A stretch of 16,680 bases of DNA from an uncultured Oscillospiraceae bacterium (GCA_910584835.1 CAJUEG010000055.1:1-16680); one strand, 5' to 3'. Shown: positions 7,413-14,711, counted from the first letter of the stretch. The notes: generated from the letters alone by a model not told the origin. Translations and numbers: made by a program.

Positions 7413-7429
7413 TGCTTCGATGATATAGC
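7382..7429 (+). promoter_or_regulatory. 9-bp inverted repeat in ABC gene leader
   Basis: GCTATATCA (7382-7390) and its exact complement TGATATAGC (7421-7429) enclose a smaller AGCAT/ATGCT hairpin (7402-7406, 7412-7416). No T run follows, so it is not a simple terminator. It overlaps the small ORF at 7356-7412 and may be an attenuation or translation-control structure, or a DNA operator. Confidence 0.4.
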
Positions 7430-7515
7430 GTGGAGCCTCCAGCTGTGGTCAAAGAACATCAGGTATTTTACTTGATTTCAAAAAGATTAAGACCCATGAA
7501 GGAGGGCACATTTCA

Positions 7516-9141
7516 ATGACAGGTTTTCTTTCACTTATGGGGAAAAATAAAAGGTTTTTCCTATTAACATTACTTGTGGGACTTATTTACTCTGCGATTG
7601 GAGTTGCGGTTCCTACTATTTCTGGACGTCTGATAACGTCTGTTCTTACAGATTCTTCTAACCGCGTAATCATGCTGTGTGTATTTTTGTCCGTCAGCCT
7701 TTTTCAGATTTGTTTTGCCGGGCTGGATAACTACATGGGCGACACTTTAAAGATCAGGCAGAAGAAGCAGATGCGTGAAAATGCATTTCGTTCTTTTTCT
7801 GCACATGAAAGCTCAAAAAGAGAAGATATTTCTGCGTTTACATCATTTATAAATAACGATATCCCCAGTGTGGCTGAGCAGTATTTTTTGGGGACAATAG
7901 ATATTATAAAGTGTACATGCATTATTTTCTTTTCTGCTTTGTCATTGCTGTTTATTCATTGGATATTAGCTTTTACAATTGTTGGTGTCAGCATTCTGAT
8001 TGTAGTTTTCCCTAATACCATGAGAAAGCGGGGAGGCGAAGCCAGAAAAACCTATTCAGGAATGTTAGGCAAATATAACACAACGCTGCAATCAATTTTA
8101 AATGGCCTGCGTTTAGTGAAAGCATATCGTTGTCAGCAATATGTAGCAGGGACTATTAGTGCGGCTAATGATGGGATTGCGCGGAGTGAAGCTGTATTGC
8201 TGAAGCATCAATTGATAGTTCAAGGGATTACTATCTTTTTACAGGTTGCGAAAACAGTCTTGATTCTCATGATTGGCATTGACCTCATTTCCAGAAACGA
8301 AATGGATATTGGAAGCCTTGTCGCTGTAATACAGTTGGCTGAAGTGATCAGCGGCCCCATTGAGGTGTTGGCCTACCTGCGGCACGGACGCAACGAATCA
8401 CTGCCAATTCTTGAGCAGTATAGGCGTATGATCAATAGCACACCCGAAAACAAGGGGGTGCGAACCAATCAAGCCGAAAATTTTAAACAGTTATCCATTG
8501 ACCATATTTCTTACCAAGCGGAGGACCTCACAATTCTAAATGATATTTGCGCACACTTTGCTGCCGGCCGAAAATATCTCATCACAGGTAAAAGCGGAAG
8601 TGGGAAATCCACCTTGCTTCGGTTGATCGCCCAAATTGGGGACACCCAATATGGAGGACAAATTCTTTACAATCAGCACGAAATCAGATCTATAGCATAT
8701 GAGTCATATTACGAAAAAGTCTGCCCCGTTTTTCAAACTCCCTATCTCTTCTATGCTGCTTTAGAGGACAATATCTGTTTGGGGAGGCCAATTTCCAAAG
8801 ATGTCTATCATGATGTAATTAGGAAGCTGAACTTGGAGTATTTGCTGGAGAGGTACCATAATCAGGAACTAACGCCGGAAATTATGGATTCGTTATCCGG
8901 CGGTGAGCAGCAGCGTGTGGCTTTGGCACGCGCAATGGTTGGGTGTCCCTCAATATATTTGTTGGATGAGGTCACCTCTGCACTTGATCAAAGCAATTCA
9001 GAAAGAATAGAGCAATTACTGTTAAATGAGCCGGCGATGGTGCTTCACGTCTGCCATAAACCGAACCCCGCCCTGATTCCACAATACGATGGGATTTATG
9101 AACTGGCTGACGGCATATTATGTTCTAAAATGGAAGCCTGA
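7516..9141 (+). CDS. ABC exporter, fused membrane and ATPase domains
   Basis: A 541-residue half-transporter of the exporter type. The membrane domain (about 1-300) has hydrophobic segments near 14-34, 50-70, 132-150, 150-168 and 236-258, plus a weaker one at about 264-285. The ATPase domain has Walker A GKSGSGKST (358-366), Q-loop Q407, signature LSGGEQQR (460-467), Walker B YLLDE (481-485) and H-loop H514, so it should hydrolyse ATP. There is no N-terminal peptidase domain. It resembles transporters that export peptides or drugs, but substrate is unknown; no partner half-transporter is adjacent, so a homodimer is likely. Start: ATG 7516 with AAGGAGGG nine bases upstream. GC content is roughly 40-45% by eye, far below the flanking genes, and codons often end in A/T, which suggests horizontal acquisition. 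Confidence 0.92.
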   Translation: MTGFLSLMGKNKRFFLLTLLVGLIYSAIGVAVPTISGRLITSVLTDSSNRVIMLCVFLSVSLFQICFAGLDNYMGDTLKIRQKKQMRENAFRSFSAHESSKREDISAFTSFINNDIPSVAEQYFLGTIDIIKCTCIIFFSALSLLFIHWILAFTIVGVSILIVVFPNTMRKRGGEARKTYSGMLGKYNTTLQSILNGLRLVKAYRCQQYVAGTISAANDGIARSEAVLLKHQLIVQGITIFLQVAKTVLILMIGIDLISRNEMDIGSLVAVIQLAEVISGPIEVLAYLRHGRNESLPILEQYRRMINSTPENKGVRTNQAENFKQLSIDHISYQAEDLTILNDICAHFAAGRKYLITGKSGSGKSTLLRLIAQIGDTQYGGQILYNQHEIRSIAYESYYEKVCPVFQTPYLFYAALEDNICLGRPISKDVYHDVIRKLNLEYLLERYHNQELTPEIMDSLSGGEQQRVALARAMVGCPSIYLLDEVTSALDQSNSERIEQLLLNEPAMVLHVCHKPNPALIPQYDGIYELADGILCSKMEA

Positions 9142-9217
9142 TAAGGGCAGTTTTGTACTGTCAGAGACGCTGTTACCAGAAATCCCATAATTTAATTTCA
9201 GAGTATCAATTCTAGAG

Positions 9218-9355
9218 AAAACCAGGCGCTGTTTGAGATTGACGGTGTCCCCAGCGGTAAGGGATTTTTTCGCCAGACAAGTCAGATCAATGACGTATGG
9301 CGGAAAAGGCCTTCCGTTTGGGTATGGCGGCAATTTTCAAACAGCGCCTGGTTTT
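9218..9355. repeat. 138-bp element with 19-bp terminal inverted repeats (MITE-like)
   Basis: AAAACCAGGCGCTGTTTGA (9218-9236) is repeated exactly in inverse orientation at 9337-9355, with 100 bases between. Similarity continues imperfectly inward (ATTG-CG on both sides). A direct repeat GTATGGCGG occurs inside (9295-9303 and 9322-9330). It lies between convergent genes, at the right edge of the AT-rich islet, and the TAA stop of the DUF4358 gene (9354-9356) straddles its end. Size and termini fit a miniature transposable element; a long bidirectional terminator structure is the alternative. No clear target duplication was seen. Confidence 0.6.
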
Positions 9356-9884
9356 ACTCATCCTGCTGGAAAAATTTCTGAAACTCCTGCTGCACCAGCC
9401 CGCTCTTTTTGGATACGATGAGGGTCACGTACCGTCCCTCCCGGGTGACCACCGCGTCCTCGGTGAGGGGGAGCTGCTCCGGGTCATACTCCGCGAAGGT
9501 GCCCTGGCGGGCCTTGATGTGGTCGTGGAGGGACTCCATCAGGGCGGCGGCATCCCTCTTGTCCTTGAGCTTGACCACCGCGATTTCCTCCGCCGTCCCG
9601 GCGTCGGCGCAGGCGTAGAAATAGGAGTCCACCTTGCCGTAATCCAGGGAGGACAGGTAGGTGAAGCTGTCCTCGCCGTCGGCGTCCCCGCTGGAGCGCT
9701 CCACCATCTGGGGCAGGGTGGTGTCCGCGTCCATCATGGCCCGGGCCATCTCCGCCGGGTCCAGGTCCGGCCCGCCGTCGTCCCCGCCGGCGCAGCCGGC
9801 GCAGGCCAGGAGCGCCAGCGCCGCCAGCGCCAGCCCCACGGCCTGCTTTGCGTATTTTATCATTTGAATCACATCCGTTCCCAT
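9354..9884 (-). CDS. DUF4358 lipoprotein
   Basis: A 176-residue secreted lipoprotein. Residues 8-31 form a signal peptide ending in a lipobox-like LLACAGC, followed by Gly/Asp-rich residues. The rest matches the DUF4358 pattern seen in clostridial lipoproteins: AEEIAVVKLKDKRDAAALMES, then a helix, YDPEQLPLTEDAVV and GRYVTLIVSKK. Function is unknown. The start is uncertain: ATG 9884 lies 9 bases after the stop of the preceding transglutaminase-like gene, while ATG 9863 (MIKYAKQ) gives a more typical signal peptide; neither has a strong Shine-Dalgarno site, so translation is probably coupled to the upstream gene. The protein ends at a stop codon that overlaps the terminal inverted repeat of the 138-bp element. 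Confidence 0.8.
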   Translation of the reverse strand: MGTDVIQMIKYAKQAVGLALAALALLACAGCAGGDDGGPDLDPAEMARAMMDADTTLPQMVERSSGDADGEDSFTYLSSLDYGKVDSYFYACADAGTAEEIAVVKLKDKRDAAALMESLHDHIKARQGTFAEYDPEQLPLTEDAVVTREGRYVTLIVSKKSGLVQQEFQKFFQQDE

Positions 9885-9893
9885 CCGGGCCGG

Positions 9894-11102
9894 TCAGCGG
9901 GTCAGGCCGGGCACAGCGGTATTTTTGGTGATGACGGCGGCGTTCTCGGCAGGGGCGTCCTCCGGCGGCGGGGCCGCCTCGCCGCCCAGGGCCACCGGGT
10001 CCACCCCAAAGGCCTGGGCGATGGCCTGGATGATCTTTTGGCCCTCGGGGGAGCCGGCGTCGATGCCGCCGGTCTCCTCCTCCACGCTGTGGCTCTCCAG
10101 CAGCAGGCCCAGGATGTAGCCGTCCCCCTCGCCGGGGTACCAGGAGGCCCGGAAGTAGTAGCTCTCCTCCAGCATGCCGCTGAGCACCTGCTCCAGGCCG
10201 CCGACCAGGAAATCCGCCATGGCCATGTCCTCGTCGGAGAGGGGATTTTTGAACTTGAAGAACAGAGCGCTGCTTTCGCCGTCCATGGCCTCTTTCAAGG
10301 CGGCGGGGACGTCCAGCACGCCGTCCACCTCAATGCCGTTCCGGACGGCGGGGGTATACTTCACGCTCTTGGCCTCGGGCAGGGCGGACTCGTCCCAGCT
10401 GTGGCCCGCCTTGGCCACCAGGTCGGTCATGTTGAAGTTGCCGTAGGGCACGCCGTAGGCGTCGCTGTAGACGTCCACGTGATACCAGTCGCCGTCCAGC
10501 TGAACCAGGTCCCAGGAGTGGTACTCGTTGTGGACGATGTGGCAGTCCATGCCCAGCATGTTCATGAACAGCCGGAAGGTGGTGGCATAGCCCACACATA
10601 CCGCCGACCGGGTAGACAGCACGTCATGGGGTGTGAAGGCGGAGCGGCCCATGCCGGGACGGCTGATGACGCTGCGGGAGCCGTGGCCGATGTTGGACAC
10701 CAGCCACTTGTAGACGGCCTCCTCCTTCTCATAGTCGCTCATACCGTCCTCAATGACCTCGGCCAGCACGTCCCTCGCCATGGAGAGGGTCTCTTTGTCC
10801 TCCTGGCTGAGCCGGCTGTCGTCGCCGCTGAGGTAGGCGTCGGAGATGTGGGTGGTGGAGCGGATCTCGTACTCGCCGCCCACCTTGTAGCCGTCCTCTA
10901 TGTACTCGTTTTCTTTTTTGGCCGCCTCGGCCTGGCGGTCCAGCTCGTGGTCGATGTATTCGATCACCTTTTGGTTCTGGACGGCGGCCTGGTAGATGTT
11001 GAGCCCCAGGCTGGCGATGAGGCAGCCGGACAGCAGGACGGCGGCGGCGAGCTTGACCGCCCCTGCGCCCTTTTTCGGGGCCTGATTGGTTTCTGTACTC
11101 AT
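9894..11102 (-). CDS. Membrane-anchored transglutaminase-like protein
   Basis: A 402-residue protein with a short cytoplasmic N-terminus, one membrane helix at about residues 15-37 and an extracytoplasmic transglutaminase-like (papain-fold) domain. The likely catalytic triad is visible: Cys169 in SAVCVGYATTF, His195 in EYHSWDLV and Asp210 in YHVDVYSD. Bacterial members act as cysteine proteases, peptidases or cross-linking enzymes at the cell surface; which applies here cannot be told. The tail (about 360-402) is Ala/Pro/Glu-rich. Start: ATG 11102 with GGAGG at 11114-11118; an in-frame ATG at 11129 precedes the Shine-Dalgarno site and would include it in the coding region. First gene of a two-gene unit with the DUF4358 lipoprotein. 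Confidence 0.85.
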   Translation of the reverse strand: MSTETNQAPKKGAGAVKLAAAVLLSGCLIASLGLNIYQAAVQNQKVIEYIDHELDRQAEAAKKENEYIEDGYKVGGEYEIRSTTHISDAYLSGDDSRLSQEDKETLSMARDVLAEVIEDGMSDYEKEEAVYKWLVSNIGHGSRSVISRPGMGRSAFTPHDVLSTRSAVCVGYATTFRLFMNMLGMDCHIVHNEYHSWDLVQLDGDWYHVDVYSDAYGVPYGNFNMTDLVAKAGHSWDESALPEAKSVKYTPAVRNGIEVDGVLDVPAALKEAMDGESSALFFKFKNPLSDEDMAMADFLVGGLEQVLSGMLEESYYFRASWYPGEGDGYILGLLLESHSVEEETGGIDAGSPEGQKIIQAIAQAFGVDPVALGGEAAPPPEDAPAENAAVITKNTAVPGLTR

Positions 11103-11141
11103 GATGCGGGGGTCCTCCATTCCATCCAATCTAGCATGGGC

Positions 11142-11150
11142 ATTATATCA
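11142..11150 (-). promoter_or_regulatory. Extended -10 promoter of transglutaminase-like gene
   Basis: On the minus strand this reads TGATATAAT, a perfect TATAAT (11142-11147) with extended TG, about 40 bases before the start codon. The -35 position is poor (TGGCAT). The same extended -10 occurs at the RHH gene promoter. Confidence 0.6.
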
Positions 11151-11155
11151 TAGGG

Positions 11156-11177
11156 TTTCCGGCGATGCCACCGGAAA
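11156..11177. promoter_or_regulatory. 7-bp dyad upstream of the transglutaminase promoter
   Basis: TTTCCGG (11156-11162) and CCGGAAA (11171-11177) with 8 bases between, covering the spacer and -35 region of the minus-strand promoter. It is placed like an operator; a factor-independent terminator for the clp transcript is less likely because no T run follows in that direction. Confidence 0.3.
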
Positions 11178-11226
11178 ATATTTAGCATATGTTCAAAACG
11201 AGAAGCCAAAGGCGGGATAAAGCGGG

Positions 11227-11262
11227 CAGGGCGGCGGGAATTTCCCGCCGCCCTGTTTTTTT
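11227..11262 (+). terminator. Hairpin plus T7 oriented on + strand, at the clp 3' end
   Basis: A perfect 13-bp stem (11227-11239 with 11243-11255) followed on the + strand by seven T (11256-11262), which overlap the stop codon of the minus-strand clp gene. In the clp direction the A7 run precedes the hairpin and no T run follows. It may end antisense transcription entering clp and also mark the clp mRNA 3' end. Confidence 0.6.
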
Positions 11263-13825
11263 AATCGGTGACAATGTTCAGCCGCTCCTCTTCGGCGGAC
11301 AGCTCCACCCGGGTGACGGGGTTGGCGTACCGCTGGATGAGCTTGGCGGCGATGGGGTCCTCCAGATCCTTCTGAATCTGGCGGCGCAGGTTCCGGGCGC
11401 CGTAGGCGGCGGAGTAGGACTTCTTCACCAGGTAGTCCAGCACGCTCTCGTCGTAGGAGAAGGCGATGCCCTTGTCCTTCATCACCCCGTCCAGCTCGGA
11501 CAGCATAATGCGGGCGATGGCCTTGAAATTGTCCTCGGTGAGCTGGTTGAAGTAGACGATCTCGTCCACCCGGTTGATGAACTCCGGCCGCAGGAAGGAC
11601 TCAAGCCCCTTCATGGCCTTCTCCCTGCCCAGCTGGCTGGAGGAGCGGTCAAAGCCCAGAGAGCCGCCCTTGATGTCGCTGCCGGCGTTGGAGGTCATGA
11701 CGATGACGGTGTTCTCAAAGTTGACCACCTTGCCGTGGGCGTCGGAGATGTGGCCGTCGTCCAGAATCTGCAGCAGCACATTGAGCACGTCGGGGTGGGC
11801 CTTCTCAATCTCATCGAAGAGCACCACCGTATAGGGCTTGCGGCGGATCTTCTCGGTGAGCTGTCCCGCGTCGTCATAGCCCACATAGCCCGGCGGGGAG
11901 CCGATGATCCGGGAGACGGAGTGCTTTTCCATGAACTCGCTCATGTCCAGCCGGATGAGGGACTCGGGGGAGGCGAACAGGTCGGCGGCCAGCTGTTTCA
12001 CCAGCTCCGTCTTGCCCACGCCGGTGGAGCCTACAAAGATGAAGGACACCGGCTTGTGCTTGGCGGCGATGCCCACCCGCCCCCGGCGGATGGCGTTGGA
12101 CACGGCGTTCACCGCCTCGTCCTGGCCCACGATATGCTCCTTGAGGCGCTGGTCCAGCTTGGCCAGCCGCTCAAACTCCTGCTCCTGGATGGAGGAGGCG
12201 GGGATTTTGGTCCAAAGCTCAATGACCCTTGCCAGATGGGCGGCGGTCAGCGGCGGGTCCCCCTTGGCGGTCAGAACGTCCCGCTCCCCGGTGAGCTGGG
12301 CCTGGCGGCTTTTCAGCTCGGCCAGGCGCTGGTATGCCTTGTCGTTGGCGGCGGTCTGCACCGCCTGTTTCTCCGCGGTGACGCAGGCGAGCTGCCCCTG
12401 AAGCTCAGCAATCTGCTTCCGGCGGCCCTCCTGGCGCTCCTGGAAGGCGGGGTCGTCCCGGTTGGGGGCCTCGGCGTCGTCCCGGCTCACCGCCATCTCC
12501 AGGGTGTCCCGCTGGCGCTGGAGCTTCTGCTCCTGCTTTTGCAGCTCCTGGAGCTTGGGGTCGTTCTGGGCGCCGGTGGAGGCCAGAACCACCTCCATCT
12601 CCTTGGCGTAGTCGGCCAGCGCCTTGTCGATCTCGGCCAGCCTGGCCAGGTCCTTGTTGTGGAGGTTCACGTCGGAGGACGCCTCGTCGATGAGGTCGAT
12701 GGCCTTGTCGGGGAGGTAGCGGTCGGTGATGTACCGCTCGCTCATCACCACCGCCTGGCGGCAGATGTCCGGGCTGATGGAGACGTGGTGGAAGGACTCA
12801 TAGTAGGGGGCGATGCCCTTCAGAATTTCCACAGAGTCGTCGATGGAGGGCTCCTCCACGATGACGGGCTGGAAGCGGCGCTCCAGGGCGGAGTCTTTTT
12901 CGATGTACTTGCGGTACTCAGTGAGGGTGGTGGCGCCGATCACCTGGATTTCGCCCCGGCTCAGGGCGGGCTTGAGGATGTTGGCGGCGTTCATGGAGCC
13001 CTCCGCGTCCCCCGCGCCCACGATGGAGTGGACCTCGTCGATGACCAGGATGATATTGCCCAGCTTCTTCACCTCGTCGATGAGGCCCTTCATCCGGCTC
13101 TCGAACTGGCCCCGGAACTGGGTGCCCGCCACCAGGGCGGTGAGGTCCAGCAGGTAGACCTCCTTGTCCAGCAGCTTGTAGGGCACGTCCCGGTCGCAGA
13201 TGCGCTGGGCCAGCCCCTCGGCGATGGCGGTTTTGCCCACGCCGGGGTCGCCGATGAGGCAGGGGTTGTTCTTCTGCCGCCGGTTCAGGATCTGGATGGT
13301 CCGCTCAATCTCGTTTGCGCGGCCCACGATGCGGTCCAGCTTGCCCTCGTGGGCCTTGCGGGTGAGGGAGATGCAGTAGTTTTCCAGGAATTTGCGCTTT
13401 GGGGCCTGGTTCCGTTCCGCCTTGGCGGCGGTCTTGTCCTCCTTGGCGGCGCCCCCGCGCTGCATGGGGTCCCGGTCGGGGGTGCTGTCCGACTGGCCGC
13501 CGAACAGCTTGCTCAGGAAGGGGAAGGTGGCGGTGCGGCCCTCGTCCTCCTCGCTGTCGCCGTCCTGATCGCCGTCCTGATCGGCGGGGGCCAGGCCGTC
13601 GGGCTCCTCCGCGCCGCCGAAGGCGGACATCATCTCGGTGGAGATGGACTCCAGATCCTCGTCGGAGATGCCCATCTTCTTCATCATATCGTCCACCGGC
13701 TTGATGCCGAGCTCCCGGGCGCATTTCAGGCACAGACCCTCATTTTTGGCCTCGTTATTTTCAATTTTGGTGATAAAAATCACAGCCACGTTTTTCTTGC
13801 AGCGGGTACACAGAGTGGGATGCAT
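11261..13825 (-). CDS. clpE: ClpE-like AAA+ unfoldase with long middle region
   Basis: An 854-residue Hsp100 ATPase that should unfold proteins, probably for ClpP. The N-terminus has four cysteines, CTRC (6-9) and CLKC (32-35), as in the ClpE zinc domain. An acidic linker (about 75-145) holds DQDGDQDGDSEEDEG. D1: Walker A GDPGVGKT (192-199), Walker B VIDE (261-264), pore AGTQFRG (233-239). Middle region about 385-530, coiled-coil-like. D2: Walker A GSTGVGKT (599-606), Walker B LFDE (669-672), pore GYVGY (646-650). The LGF at 723-725 sits where the ClpP-docking tripeptide lies in ClpC/ClpE. ClpE is usually about 700 residues; the extra length comes from the linker and a ClpB-length middle region. 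Start ATG 13825 with GAAAGGAG (13833-13840). It could equally be called a ClpC-group ATPase. Confidence 0.9.
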   Translation of the reverse strand: MHPTLCTRCKKNVAVIFITKIENNEAKNEGLCLKCARELGIKPVDDMMKKMGISDEDLESISTEMMSAFGGAEEPDGLAPADQDGDQDGDSEEDEGRTATFPFLSKLFGGQSDSTPDRDPMQRGGAAKEDKTAAKAERNQAPKRKFLENYCISLTRKAHEGKLDRIVGRANEIERTIQILNRRQKNNPCLIGDPGVGKTAIAEGLAQRICDRDVPYKLLDKEVYLLDLTALVAGTQFRGQFESRMKGLIDEVKKLGNIILVIDEVHSIVGAGDAEGSMNAANILKPALSRGEIQVIGATTLTEYRKYIEKDSALERRFQPVIVEEPSIDDSVEILKGIAPYYESFHHVSISPDICRQAVVMSERYITDRYLPDKAIDLIDEASSDVNLHNKDLARLAEIDKALADYAKEMEVVLASTGAQNDPKLQELQKQEQKLQRQRDTLEMAVSRDDAEAPNRDDPAFQERQEGRRKQIAELQGQLACVTAEKQAVQTAANDKAYQRLAELKSRQAQLTGERDVLTAKGDPPLTAAHLARVIELWTKIPASSIQEQEFERLAKLDQRLKEHIVGQDEAVNAVSNAIRRGRVGIAAKHKPVSFIFVGSTGVGKTELVKQLAADLFASPESLIRLDMSEFMEKHSVSRIIGSPPGYVGYDDAGQLTEKIRRKPYTVVLFDEIEKAHPDVLNVLLQILDDGHISDAHGKVVNFENTVIVMTSNAGSDIKGGSLGFDRSSSQLGREKAMKGLESFLRPEFINRVDEIVYFNQLTEDNFKAIARIMLSELDGVMKDKGIAFSYDESVLDYLVKKSYSAAYGARNLRRQIQKDLEDPIAAKLIQRYANPVTRVELSAEEERLNIVTD
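13559..13582. repeat. Two tandem copies of a 12-bp unit inside clpE
   Basis: GCCGTCCTGATC occurs twice without a gap. In the minus-strand reading it encodes the doubled DQDG motif of the acidic linker. It keeps frame and could vary in copy number between strains. Confidence 0.7.
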
Positions 13826-13843
13826 GATGCCGCTCCTTTCAGG

Positions 13844-13857
13844 GAGAACAAGTTCTC
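13844..13857. promoter_or_regulatory. GAGAAC-AA-GTTCTC dyad before clpE
   Basis: A perfect 6-bp inverted repeat with a 2-base centre, just upstream of the clpE Shine-Dalgarno site. It is neither CIRCE, nor the CtsR heptamer repeat, nor a standard Gram-positive LexA box (which has a 4-base centre). It could be an operator or a small mRNA hairpin. Confidence 0.4.
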
Positions 13858-13882
13858 GCGTTCTTAATTGCAGTTTGGCAGT

Positions 13883-13911
13883 ACCATATCAGATAAATAT
13901 GAACACGTCAT
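13883..13911 (-). promoter_or_regulatory. Possible clpE promoter
   Basis: On the minus strand: ATGACG (13906-13911), a 17-base spacer, and TATGGT (13883-13888) with an extended TG. Matches are partial (4 of 6 each), but the position, about 60 bases before the start codon and upstream of the dyad, is sensible. Confidence 0.35.
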
Positions 13912-13946
13912 GAATTTTAGAGTGGTAATTTTCGAGTGAGCAGGGA

Positions 13947-13974
13947 AAAGGACCGCCTTTTTGGGAAAGGGCGG
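13947..13974 (-). terminator. Possible terminator of the truA-cvpA operon
   Basis: On the minus strand, CCGCCCTTT and AAAGGCGG form a stem with one bulged base, followed by TCCTTTT. It is 28 bases past the CvpA-family stop and before the clpE promoter region. Moderate quality only. Confidence 0.4.
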
Positions 13975-14001
13975 CTGCCCTGCCCGGAAATGGGCGGCGA
14001 T

Positions 14002-14676
14002 TCAGGCGGGCAGCTCGCTGAGCAGCTCCCAAAGCCGGTCCACGGTGAACAGGGACAGCACGGGGGTCTCCGGGGGGATGGGGATCACGCCCGCCAGCTG
14101 GCCCAGCCACACCAGCACCACGGCCAGCAGCCCGCCCTTGACCAATCCCGCCAGCAGCCCGCCCGCCGTGTTTACTTGGGAGAGGATGGGCAGGTGGAAG
14201 GCCAGGTCCAGCGCATGGCTGACCAGGAACCAGATGAGCAGGATGGCCAAAAAGCTGCCGCCGAACAGGAGTGCCCGGGCAATGGCCTTGGACAGATAGC
14301 CCGCCAGGGCGTCCAGCGGGGACAGGGAGCCGCGGCCCAGGCTGTCGTCGGCCACGCCCTGCTCCAAAAAGGCGGAAAAGCCCTCAAACAGTCCCTTTTC
14401 CTGGATGGAGGAGAGCAGCTCCTCTACGGTATACCCCTGCTCCGGGTTGGAGGGGACGGGTTCCGCGTCCGCGCCCCGGATGGTCTGGGTGACAATGGGG
14501 CGGAGGATGCCGGCCACCGGGACACAGAACTGATCGGACAAAAACTGGGCGCAGAAGAAGGCCACAAACACCGCCGCCAGCCCGCACAGGGACAGTACCA
14601 GCCCCTTGGCCGCGCCCCGCCAGGCAAACAGGGCCAGCAGAGCCACGATCAGAATGTCAAATATGTACGTTCCCAT
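14002..14676 (-). CDS. CvpA family membrane protein
   Basis: A 224-residue inner-membrane protein of the CvpA (colicin V production) family. Hydrophobic segments are at about 3-20, 24-46, 130-155 and 175-197. A longer hydrophilic stretch (about 65-125) separates the two pairs. The last segment begins with the family-like glycine pattern NTAGGLLAGLVKGGLL. CvpA proteins are widespread and linked to envelope homeostasis, but their molecular role is not settled. Start ATG 14676 has AAGGAGG with good spacing. The gene lies 35 bases after the DUF5711 gene on the same strand, with a small TTCCCG/CGGGAA hairpin (14689-14708) in the gap, and is the last gene of the truA operon. Confidence 0.85.
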   Translation of the reverse strand: MGTYIFDILIVALLALFAWRGAAKGLVLSLCGLAAVFVAFFCAQFLSDQFCVPVAGILRPIVTQTIRGADAEPVPSNPEQGYTVEELLSSIQEKGLFEGFSAFLEQGVADDSLGRGSLSPLDALAGYLSKAIARALLFGGSFLAILLIWFLVSHALDLAFHLPILSQVNTAGGLLAGLVKGGLLAVVLVWLGQLAGVIPIPPETPVLSLFTVDRLWELLSELPA

Positions 14677-14711
14677 AAGCGCCTCCTTTTCCCGTGCCCG
14701 TGCGGGAACCG

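Larger units (their letters stand above)
7102..7515. other. AT-rich leader/intergenic region before ABC gene
   Basis: 414 bases without a clear gene. GTGGC/GCCAC (7121-7125, 7135-7139) is a possible weak icd terminator. From about 7140 composition turns AT-rich. No convincing -35/-10 pair was found; TTGAGG (7182-7187) with TATTTT (7206-7211, 18-base spacer) is the least bad. An 18-codon ORF with overlapping inverted repeat lies at 7356-7429 and is listed separately. The ABC gene has a good Shine-Dalgarno site, AAGGAGGG (7499-7506). Confidence 0.6.

Noticed and set aside
7496..7519. 7-codon ORF whose TGA overlaps the ABC start as ATGA
   Set aside because: It contains the Shine-Dalgarno site of the ABC gene and has none of its own; most likely chance.
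9297..11153. Open frame of 618 codons on the + strand
   Set aside because: Antisense to the DUF4358 and transglutaminase-like genes; no ribosome-binding site and a biased, low-complexity translation.
13844..13857. LexA (SOS) box before clpE
   Set aside because: The Gram-positive LexA site needs GAAC-N4-GTTC; here the centre is only two bases, so the half-sites are wrongly phased.
11189..13867. Long open frame of 892 codons on the + strand
   Set aside because: Fully antisense to the Clp ATPase, which has intact Walker motifs. The frame is open because of G/C-biased third positions; its translation is low-complexity Val/Gly/Leu/His.
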